A stretch of DNA of 5,166 bases from Anaerolineales bacterium (GTDB lineage: Bacteria; Chloroflexota; Anaerolineae; B4-G1; DUEL01). This document shows, piece by piece, positions 1 to 4,851 of the stretch (position 1 is its first letter; every line of letters begins with the position of its first letter). The position numbers and the translations under genes were made by a program. The DNA lies in assembly GCA_015662065.1 (NCBI GenBank), contig DQUX01000100.1, positions 1-5,166 of the forward strand, read 5' to 3'. The notes below the pieces were generated by a model. The model ran no database searches and was not told the origin of the DNA. It saw nothing but the letters and a program-made list of their open reading frames with translations.

Positions 1-18
1 AACTTGCAGGGATTACGA

Positions 19-43
19 ACCATAGAGACACAGAGGGCACGGA
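19..43. repeat. possible degenerate intergenic dispersed repeat
   Basis: The AT/GA-rich stretch just upstream of the first gene reads like 'accatagagacacagaggg' followed by 'cacgga'. It resembles the 'accacagagacacagag' type of intergenic repeat I recall from several GC-rich bacterial genomes, and its composition differs from the coding DNA beside it. Only one copy is in the window, plus a loosely similar purine-rich arm near 3853-3878, so calling it a repeat rests on memory rather than on a second good copy here. Confidence 0.3.
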
Positions 44-61
44 TAATTTAGGGGGCAACCG

Positions 62-760
62 ATGAGCGACAAAGAAAATGCGTTTCTAACGTGGCTGGCC
101 CGCTGGGAGGCGGAGCTGCCGTCTCTGGAGCTGGCGGCGGCTGTCGCCGAGCCGGCCCGCGCGGCGTTGCTCTCCGTGGACCTGGTGAAGGGCTTCTGTT
201 ACGAGGGCCCGCTGGCCAGCCCACGGGTGGCGTCCATCGTCCCCAACGTGGTGGACCTCTTCCGGCGCGCCCACAGCCTGGGGGCCCGCCACTTCCTGCT
301 GACCCAGGACGCCCACGACCCCGACGCCGTCGAGTTCGGAGCCTTCCCACCCCACTGCGTGGCCGGCACCTCGGAGAGCGAGACCATCGACGAGTTGAAC
401 GAACTGCCCTTCGCCTCCCTCTTCACCGTCATCCCCAAGAAGTCCATCAGCTCCAGCATTGGCACCGCACTGGGCACCTGGCTGGAGAACCATCCCCAGG
501 TAACCACCTTCATCATCGTCGGCGACTGCACCGACCTGTGCGTCCACCAGGCGGCGATGTACCTGCGCCTGCGGGCCAACGTCCTCGGCCAGACAGATGC
601 CCGCGTGGTCATCCCCGCCGACTGCGTGCAGACCTACGACATGCCGGTGGAGACGGCGGAGGAGCTGGGGGCGCTGCCCCACGACGGCGACCTGCTCCAC
701 CGGCTGTTCCTCTACCACATGGCCCTCAACGGCATCGAAGTGGTAGCCCGGTTGAAATAA
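62..760 (+). CDS. pncA: nicotinamidase / isochorismatase-family cysteine hydrolase
   Basis: The 232-residue product fits the cysteine hydrolase superfamily and probably hydrolyses nicotinamide to nicotinate and ammonia in the cytoplasm, the first step of NAD salvage. The expected catalytic triad is visible: Asp40 in the strand LLSVDLVKGF, a lysine in IPKKSIS (126 or 127), and Cys160 in GDCTDLCVHQAA. The metal-binding set typical of nicotinamidases is also present: Asp83 and His85 in TQDAHD, and His98 in FPPHC. That set separates it from isochorismatases, which lack it. It has about 30 extra N-terminal residues before the first core strand. The ATG follows a G-rich Shine-Dalgarno (positions 51-55) by 6 nt. 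It is followed by nadE, kptA and pncB on the same strand, and that context supports the nicotinamidase call over a generic amidohydrolase. Family membership is secure; exact substrate is inferred. Confidence 0.85.
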   Translation: MSDKENAFLTWLARWEAELPSLELAAAVAEPARAALLSVDLVKGFCYEGPLASPRVASIVPNVVDLFRRAHSLGARHFLLTQDAHDPDAVEFGAFPPHCVAGTSESETIDELNELPFASLFTVIPKKSISSSIGTALGTWLENHPQVTTFIIVGDCTDLCVHQAAMYLRLRANVLGQTDARVVIPADCVQTYDMPVETAEELGALPHDGDLLHRLFLYHMALNGIEVVARLK

Positions 761-830
761 TACGCGACACGTAACACGCAACACGCAACACGCAACACGC
801 AACACGCAATACGCAACACGCAATACGCGT
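761..830. repeat. heptanucleotide tandem array (YACGCAA)n
   Basis: Ten consecutive 7-bp units begin directly after the pncA stop codon: tacgcga, cacgtaa, five exact copies of cacgcaa (775-809), tacgcaa, cacgcaa and tacgcgt. The units differ mainly by C/T at the first base. The array fills most of the 98-bp gap between pncA and nadE and has no unique spacers, so it is a simple tandem repeat and not a CRISPR. It has no hairpin and no T-run, so it is not an obvious terminator. Confidence 0.95.
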
Positions 831-848
831 TTCGTGTACCGTGATCTC

Positions 849-854
849 AGGAGG
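849..854 (+). promoter_or_regulatory. ribosome binding site of nadE
   Basis: A perfect AGGAGG lies 4 nt before the ATG at 859. It sets the start at 859 and argues against the in-frame GTG at 841, which would place this site inside the coding sequence. Confidence 0.8.
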
Positions 855-858
855 CTCA

Positions 859-1617
859 ATGTCTCTCCCAGACCAGATCATCCAATGGCTCCGCGAGCAA
901 CTCGCCGCGGCGGGCGCTGATGGCTTTGTGCTCGGCCTCAGCGGGGGCGTGGACTCCGCCACCGCCGCCGCATTGGCCGTGCGCGCCGTCGGCCCCGAGC
1001 GGGTGTTGGCCGCACTGATGCCCTGCCACTCCCAGCCGGACGACGGTCGCCTGGGCCGGCGGGTCGCCCAGACCTTCGGCATCCCCACCATCACCGTGAA
1101 TCTGAACGAGGTCTACGACACCCTGACGGCCGCCCTCCCCCCCTCCGACCACTCCCTGGCCGCCGCCAACATCAAGCCCCGCCTGCGGATGATCACCCTC
1201 TACTATCTGGCCCAATCCCGCAACTACCTGGTGCTGGGGGCAGGCAATCGAACGGAACTCGAAGTTGGGTACTACACCAAGCACGGCGACGGCGGGGTGG
1301 ACCTCCTGCCCCTGGGCGGCCTCTACAAGACCCAGGTGTGGGATCTGGCCCGAGAACTGGGGGTGCCGCAGGAGGTGATCGACCGCCCCCCCTCCGCCGG
1401 CCTATGGCCCGGCCAGACCGATGAGGGGGAGTTGGGGATCACCTACGCCGAACTGGACCGGGTCCTGCAGGCCATCGCGGCGGGGGAGACCGCCCCCATC
1501 GACCCGGCGACCCTGCAGAAGGTCCAGGCGATGATCGCCCGTTCCGCCCACAAACGGAAGATGCCGCCGATCTTCCAACCAGCCACCGGCCACCGGCCAC
1601 GTATGCGTGATGCGTGA
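859..1617 (+). CDS. nadE: NAD+ synthetase, ammonia-dependent
   Basis: The 252-residue enzyme amidates nicotinate adenine dinucleotide to NAD+ using ATP and ammonia, the last step of both de novo synthesis and Preiss-Handler salvage. The PP-loop ATP site SGGVDS is at residues 28-33. Further family motifs follow in order: PRLRM (107-111), GNRTE (129-133), GYYTKHGD (137-144), LYKTQVW (155-161) and PSAGLWPGQTDE (178-189). The ATP site lies near the N-terminus, so there is no glutaminase (nitrilase-like) domain and free ammonia should be the nitrogen donor. The ATG at 859 is chosen for its AGGAGG. The last 11 residues (242-252), after KMPPIFQP, are encoded by a heptamer repeat tract and look like a non-conserved extension. 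The stop codon lies inside the start of kptA. Identification is firm. Confidence 0.95.
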   Translation: MSLPDQIIQWLREQLAAAGADGFVLGLSGGVDSATAAALAVRAVGPERVLAALMPCHSQPDDGRLGRRVAQTFGIPTITVNLNEVYDTLTAALPPSDHSLAAANIKPRLRMITLYYLAQSRNYLVLGAGNRTELEVGYYTKHGDGGVDLLPLGGLYKTQVWDLARELGVPQEVIDRPPSAGLWPGQTDEGELGITYAELDRVLQAIAAGETAPIDPATLQKVQAMIARSAHKRKMPPIFQPATGHRPRMRDA

Positions 1618-1638
1618 AACGTCAGACCTCAAACGTCA
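1583..1638. repeat. heptamer-periodic tract across the nadE/kptA junction
   Basis: Eight 7-bp units stand in one unbroken phase: ccaccgg, ccaccgg, ccacgta, tgcgtga, tgcgtga, aacgtca, gacctca, aacgtca. The preceding seven bases (caaccag) match ccaccgg at 5 of 7 positions and may be a ninth unit. The tract codes for the C-terminal tail of NadE, contains its TGA stop (1615-1617), and contains both possible kptA start codons (GTG 1607, ATG 1610). The tgcgtga unit resembles the reverse complement of the cacgcaa unit of the 761-830 array. Confidence 0.85.
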
Positions 1639-2212
1639 GGCCCAACGGGTTCGGCTCAGCAAGTTCCTGGCCCTCATCCTCCGCCACCAGCCGGAGCGGT
1701 TCGGGCTGGCGCTGGACGAGGAGGGATGGGCGTCCCTCCCGGAGGTGCTGGAGATCCTGCGGGGCCTGCCCAACTTCCGCTGGGCCACCCGCGCCGATGT
1801 GATAGAGATCGCCGAAAAAGGAAGCGGCGACGGTAAGCAGCGGTTCGAGGTGGAGGGGGATCGCATCCGCGCCCGATACGGCCACTCCATCGCCCGGACC
1901 ATCCGGTATGAGCCCTGCACCCCGCCTCCGCGCCTCTACCACGGCACCTCGCCCGAAGCGGCGGAGGCCATCCTGCAAGAAGGGTTGAAGCCGATGGGAC
2001 GGCAATACATCCACCTCTCCCCCGATCCCGAGACCGCCGCCCGCGTGGGGGCTCGCCACACTCCCCACCCCCTCGTCCTCACCGTCCGCGCCGACGAGGC
2101 CCACGCCGCCGGCATCCCGTTCTACCAGGCGGACGAGGCCGTCTACCTGACCGGCCACATCCCACCGTCGTTCCTCGAATTGCCGGGACGGCGAGAAAGG
2201 ACCGACCGATGA
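1610..2212 (+). CDS. kptA: RNA 2'-phosphotransferase (Tpt1/KptA family)
   Basis: The roughly 200-residue protein is of normal length for the Tpt1/KptA family, which transfers an internal RNA 2'-phosphate to NAD+, giving ADP-ribose 1'',2''-cyclic phosphate and nicotinamide. The N-terminal winged-helix part begins with SKFLALILRHQPE, holding the family Arg-His pair (25-26). RARYGHS follows at about 87-93, then the ART-like NAD-binding part with LYHGTS (about 109-114), GRQYIHLS (130-137) and VGARH (about 146-150), then FYQADEAVYLTGHIPPSFL. Arg87 and Arg149 are my tentative assignments for the other two catalytic arginines. The start could be ATG 1610 or GTG 1607; neither has a clear Shine-Dalgarno, so coupling to nadE is likely. 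About the first 10 residues come from a heptamer repeat. Its physiological role in bacteria is not settled; fungi and plants use it for tRNA splicing. Confidence 0.92.
   Translation: MRETSDLKRQAQRVRLSKFLALILRHQPERFGLALDEEGWASLPEVLEILRGLPNFRWATRADVIEIAEKGSGDGKQRFEVEGDRIRARYGHSIARTIRYEPCTPPPRLYHGTSPEAAEAILQEGLKPMGRQYIHLSPDPETAARVGARHTPHPLVLTVRADEAHAAGIPFYQADEAVYLTGHIPPSFLELPGRRERTDR
2197..2201 (+). promoter_or_regulatory. ribosome binding site of pncB
   Basis: AAGGA ends 7 nt before the pncB ATG and lies inside the 3' end of kptA. It supports the ATG of the ATGA overlap as the true start. Confidence 0.6.
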
Positions 2213-3789
2213 AACGATCCGACCGACTGACCGCCGAGGGTGTCCTCTTCACCGACCAGTACCAGCTCACTATGGCCCAGCTCTACTACAGGATGGGCCT
2301 GCACGAGAGACGGGCCCAGTTCGACTACTTCTTCCGCTCCTATCCCGACTACGGCTCCCACAGGGCCGGCTACTGCATCTTCGCCGGTCTGGAGTGGCTG
2401 CTGGACTGGATGCAGGAGGCCCACTTCCGGGACCGGGACATCGAGCACCTCCGCAACCAGACCGGCCGGACGGGCAGGCCGCTGTTCGACGAGGGTTTCC
2501 TGGCCTGGCTCCGGGCCAACGGCACGTTCGACGGCATCACAATGCGCGCCATCCCCGAGGGCCGCGTCGTCCACCCCAACGTCCCCCTTGCCGTGGTCCA
2601 GGGGCCGCTGGCGACGGCCCAGATCCTGGAGACGCCGCTCCTGAACCACCTCAACTACCCGACCCTCATAGCCACCAAGGCCGCGCGCATCCGGGATGCC
2701 GGTCGCGGACGGCTGCTCCTGGAGTTTGGGCTGCGGCGGGCCCAGGAGCGAGGGGCCAGCGCTGGCGCCCGGGCCGCCCTCATCGGCGGGGCCGACTTCA
2801 CCTCCAACGTCGGCATCTCCCACGTGCTGGGATACCCGCCCAAGGGCACCCACGCCCACAGCATGGTCGAGGTGTTCATGGCCCTGGGGGAAGGAGAACT
2901 GGGCGCCTTCCGCGCCTACGCTGAGGTCTATCCCGACGACTGCCTGCTCCTGGTGGACACGATCAACACGCTGGAAAGCGGCATTCCCAACGCGATCCGG
3001 GTGTTCGAGGAACTCCGGCGCAAGGGCCACAAACCGGTGGGCATCCGGCTGGATTCCGGCGACCTGGCGCACCTGAGCATTCAGGCGGCCAGGATGTTGG
3101 ACGATGCCGGGTTCCCCGATACGATCATCGTCCTCTCCAATCAGTTGGATGAACTGGTCATCTGGCAGATCATCACCCAGATCGAGAATGAAGCACCCCG
3201 CTACGGCGTCGACCCAGACCGGCTGATCCACCGGCTGGTGTACGGTGTAGGCACCCGCTTGATCACCTCCCAGGGGGCCTCCGCCCTCGACGGCGTCTAC
3301 AAGCTGACCGCCGTGGAGGATAGCGGCGAATGGGTGCCGGCCATCAAGATCTCGGAGACACCGGAGAAGACCCTCAACCCGGGCAACAAACTCGTCTGGC
3401 GGCTGTACGACCGGCGGGGCAAGGCCACGGCCGACCTCCTCGGCTTGGAGGACGAGGACCCGCGCACGATGGAGCGCATCCTCCTGCACCACCCCACAGA
3501 GCACACCACGTACCGGATCCTCCAACGGGATGAGATCTCCGAGATCGAGCCGCTCCACGTGGACCTGTTGGACAGAGGCAGGCCGGTCTATACCCTGCCT
3601 TCCATCGAGGAGATCCGTCAACAGCGCCGGGCGGACCTGAAGCGGCTGGATCCGGGTGTCAAGCGGCTCATCAACCCCCACGTCTACCACGTCTCCCTCA
3701 CGGAACGGCTGTGGAACCTCAAGCAGGAGCTCATCGCAGCGACGAGGGAGGAGCGTCCCCGCAGCCGCGCCCCGGCCTCAGTTGGCTAG
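2209..3789 (+). CDS. pncB: nicotinate phosphoribosyltransferase
   Basis: The 526-residue enzyme joins nicotinate to PRPP, with ATP hydrolysis, giving nicotinate mononucleotide, the committing step of Preiss-Handler salvage. The N-terminus has FTDQYQLTMAQLYY (14-27), typical of the family. GTHAHSMVE (213-221) carries the histidine region linked to the ATP-driven phospho-His cycle. LLLVDTINTLESGIPNAI (246-263), VGIRLDSGDL (277-286) and YGVGTRLITSQGASALDGVYKL (345-366) are phosphate- and base-binding segments of the type II PRTase barrel. The length matches the long clade (human NAPRT-like, about 490-540 residues) rather than the roughly 400-residue E. coli enzyme. The final 20 residues or so are Arg/Pro-rich and probably disordered. 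The gene overlaps kptA by 4 nt (ATGA), so it should be translated from the same message. No NadD follows it. Identification is firm. Confidence 0.95.
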   Translation: MKRSDRLTAEGVLFTDQYQLTMAQLYYRMGLHERRAQFDYFFRSYPDYGSHRAGYCIFAGLEWLLDWMQEAHFRDRDIEHLRNQTGRTGRPLFDEGFLAWLRANGTFDGITMRAIPEGRVVHPNVPLAVVQGPLATAQILETPLLNHLNYPTLIATKAARIRDAGRGRLLLEFGLRRAQERGASAGARAALIGGADFTSNVGISHVLGYPPKGTHAHSMVEVFMALGEGELGAFRAYAEVYPDDCLLLVDTINTLESGIPNAIRVFEELRRKGHKPVGIRLDSGDLAHLSIQAARMLDDAGFPDTIIVLSNQLDELVIWQIITQIENEAPRYGVDPDRLIHRLVYGVGTRLITSQGASALDGVYKLTAVEDSGEWVPAIKISETPEKTLNPGNKLVWRLYDRRGKATADLLGLEDEDPRTMERILLHHPTEHTTYRILQRDEISEIEPLHVDLLDRGRPVYTLPSIEEIRQQRRADLKRLDPGVKRLINPHVYHVSLTERLWNLKQELIAATREERPRSRAPASVG

Positions 3790-3790
3790 T

Positions 3791-3821
3791 CCGACATCAT
3801 TTGCATGCAATACCGTGTCGG
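3791..3821. repeat. nested palindrome immediately after pncB
   Basis: Two bases past the end of the pncB stop codon, ccgaca (3791-3796) and tgtcgg (3816-3821) form a 6-bp outer inverted repeat around a perfect 10-bp palindrome, ttgcatgcaa (3801-3810). The two symmetry centres coincide to within half a base. No T-run follows, so an intrinsic terminator for pncB is not supported. It could be a protein-binding dyad or an RNA 3'-end stabiliser. Confidence 0.55.
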
Positions 3822-3856
3822 CGTGCGCGGCCGTTCCACGCCTCCACCGCCTAGAC

Positions 3857-3923
3857 GCGGAGGACGCCGAGAACACCGATCCCGCTGAAGCAGCAGCACG
3901 AAGAGACCCTCAGCGAACTCAGC
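3857..3923. repeat. imperfect inverted repeat in the convergent intergenic gap
   Basis: The arm at 3857-3871 (gcggaggacgccgag) and the arm at 3909-3923 (ctcagcgaactcagc) are reverse complements at 11 of 15 positions, with a 37-bp spacer. The surrounding bases (about 3841-3945) have no plausible gene and contain several CAGCG and CTCAGC words. This looks like a degenerate copy of a dispersed palindromic repeat. The rest of the 229-bp gap between pncB and rpsT holds only the palindrome after pncB and the rpsT terminator. Confidence 0.4.
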
Positions 3924-3962
3924 ACCTCCAGCGATTCAGCGTTTCAGTGATCATCGCACAGC

Positions 3963-3994
3963 AAAACGCACCGCCACCCTGCGGTGACGGTGCG
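3963..3994 (-). terminator. intrinsic terminator of rpsT
   Basis: Read on the - strand, cgcaccgtcacc, the tetraloop gcag and ggtggcggtgcg form a 12-bp stem, followed at once by TTTT. The only imperfect position is a G-U pair in the - strand RNA; on the + strand it would be a C-A mismatch with no T-run after it. The element therefore points at rpsT, ending transcription about 25 nt past its stop codon. Confidence 0.85.
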
Positions 3995-4018
3995 CTTATG
4001 AAGCGGTAAGGGCGACCG

Positions 4019-4291
4019 CTACCGGTCCCCAAAGGTCTGGTTGTACAACCGCGTCAGCCGGGCCTTGCGCCGGGCGGCGTTGTTCTTGTGGATGATCCCC
4101 TTCTCCGCCGCCTTGTCCAGTGCACTGTAGGCAACCCGAACCGCCTCCCGGGCCTCCTCCACCTGTCCCTCTTGGATCAAACGACGGGCCTTCTTCACGG
4201 CCGTCCGGGCCCGGCTGCGAAACATCCGATTGCGCAGGCGGCGCCGCTCGTTCTGACGCATCCTCTTGATAGCCGACTTCGTGTTTGGCAA
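4019..4291 (-). CDS. rpsT: 30S ribosomal protein S20
   Basis: The 90-residue, very basic protein is of normal S20 length and binds 16S rRNA early in small-subunit assembly. It opens with MPNTKSAIKRMRQNERRRLRN and carries the family signature KGIIHKNNAARRKARL at 64-79; the body should form the usual three-helix bundle. The start codon is TTG (4291-4289), placed 9 nt after a GGAGG within a longer purine-rich Shine-Dalgarno. The E. coli rpsT gene also starts with UUG, and that weak start is part of its translational autoregulation, so the same may apply here (inference). The gene is monocistronic as far as the window shows, with its own promoter and a strong terminator. It converges with pncB and diverges from the gene at 4436. 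Confidence 0.97.
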   Translation of the reverse strand: MPNTKSAIKRMRQNERRRLRNRMFRSRARTAVKKARRLIQEGQVEEAREAVRVAYSALDKAAEKGIIHKNNAARRKARLTRLYNQTFGDR

Positions 4292-4295
4292 CGCT

Positions 4296-4305
4296 TCCTC
4301 CCTCC
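4296..4305 (-). promoter_or_regulatory. ribosome binding site of rpsT
   Basis: On the - strand this reads ggagggagga, two overlapping anti-16S matches. The upstream GGAGG ends 9 nt before the TTG. A strong site paired with a weak start codon explains how TTG can be used. Confidence 0.8.
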
Positions 4306-4348
4306 AAATACCTCCCCCACGGAAGGCTCCTACTTAAGCAGCCTGGTT

Positions 4349-4377
4349 ATTCTACCGCAACTTCCCCGATTTGTCCA
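4349..4377 (-). promoter_or_regulatory. sigma70-type promoter of rpsT
   Basis: On the - strand, TGGACA (4377-4372), a 17-bp spacer and TAGAAT (4354-4349) form a near-consensus promoter with one mismatch in each hexamer. Transcription would begin near 4342, giving a leader of about 50 nt before the TTG start. Confidence 0.75.
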
Positions 4378-4398
4378 GCCGCCCGGCTTGACTATAAT
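4371..4398 (+). promoter_or_regulatory. putative promoter of the 4436 gene
   Basis: TTGTCC (4371-4376), a 16-bp spacer and a perfect TATAAT (4393-4398) point to the right. Transcription would begin near 4405, about 30 nt before the ATG at 4436. The -35 segment overlaps the - strand -35 of rpsT almost completely. Confidence 0.6.
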
Positions 4399-4423
4399 CC
4401 TATTCAGCGAGGGGAAGATGACT

Positions 4424-4429
4424 GAGGGA
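4424..4429 (+). promoter_or_regulatory. ribosome binding site deciding the start at 4436
   Basis: GAGGGA ends 6 nt before ATG 4436. The rival ATG at 4418 has only a G-run 3 nt upstream and would leave a leader of about 13 nt from the predicted transcript start, so 4436 is preferred. Confidence 0.5.
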
Positions 4430-4435
4430 ACGCCG

Positions 4436-4840
4436 ATGCAGAGCCAACACCCGACGCAGTTGGAGACGGTCAGCCGCTGCCTCCACCATCTGATCGACCT
4501 CCGGGCCGCCCTGGCCCCCTTCCACATCACCATCCACACCCTGGGGGAACGAGTGCAGGAACCCGAGGGACGGCGGAGGCTCCTGACCCTCTGGCGACTA
4601 TGCCAGCAACGGCTCGACCTCCTGCTGGATGCCGCCCCCCGAGACCGGGGCTGGGCGGTCCGGCTGCGTCTGCTGCGACAGGAGGTAGAGGACAATCTCC
4701 TGGACGAAGCCTACAGCCCGGCCGCCCTGGCCGACCTGGCGGACGGCCTCGACCAGGCGTGTGAGACCCTCCTTCTCAAGGTGGAGCGGGACCTGCGTGA
4801 GGCCGTGGCGGAATGGAAGGGAAAAACAACGGAGAGATGA
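4436..4840 (+). CDS. hypothetical helical protein
   Basis: I do not recognise this 134-residue protein. It has no signal peptide and no membrane segment, is rich in Leu, Arg, Glu and Ala, and reads as several amphipathic helices: about residues 8-25, 42-65, 73-93 and 97-128. The stretches RRRLLTLWRLCQQRLDLLL and ADLADGLDQACETLLLKVERDL are the most helix-like. It contains only three cysteines, with no metal-binding spacing. ATG 4418 would add six residues; the open frame further upstream is antisense to rpsT and is not counted. It is 11 nt ahead of the next gene, so the two probably form one unit from the promoter at 4371-4398. Codon use and GC look like its neighbours. It is probably a real gene because promoter, ribosome site and a close downstream partner all agree; function is unknown. 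Confidence 0.75.
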   Translation: MQSQHPTQLETVSRCLHHLIDLRAALAPFHITIHTLGERVQEPEGRRRLLTLWRLCQQRLDLLLDAAPRDRGWAVRLRLLRQEVEDNLLDEAYSPAALADLADGLDQACETLLLKVERDLREAVAEWKGKTTER

Positions 4841-4851
4841 GGGAGGCCCCA

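Noticed and set aside
42..47. GATAAT as a -10 box for pncA
   Set aside because: No -35 match lies at 16-18 bp upstream, and transcription would start inside the ribosome binding site. The operon promoter may lie before the window.
761..830. CRISPR array
   Set aside because: The repeats are 7 bp and contiguous, with no spacers and no cas genes nearby.
841..858. GTG start at 841 for nadE
   Set aside because: It would place the AGGAGG inside the gene, has no ribosome site of its own and adds six residues (MISGGS) absent from the family's usual start.
86..859. Open frame on the - strand opposite pncA and the heptamer array
   Set aside because: Its N-terminal part repeats 'RVLRVACCVL' because it translates the heptamer array; the rest is a shadow of pncA.
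2143..3690. Long open frame on the - strand opposite pncB (515 codons)
   Set aside because: It lies antisense to the clear pncB and has low-complexity Val/Gly/Asp/Gln composition typical of a GC-rich shadow frame, with no recognisable motif.
3967..3994. Bidirectional terminator also serving pncB
   Set aside because: On the + strand the stem has a C-A mismatch and is followed by cttatg rather than a T-run, so support is for the - strand only.
3656..4009. Open frame on the + strand across the pncB end and the convergent gap
   Set aside because: It overlaps the conserved pncB end in another frame, has no ribosome site, and runs through the repeat and the rpsT terminator.
4088..4435. Upstream extension of the 4436 gene in the same frame
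   Set aside because: It would run antisense through rpsT and across both promoters; a good ribosome site supports 4436.
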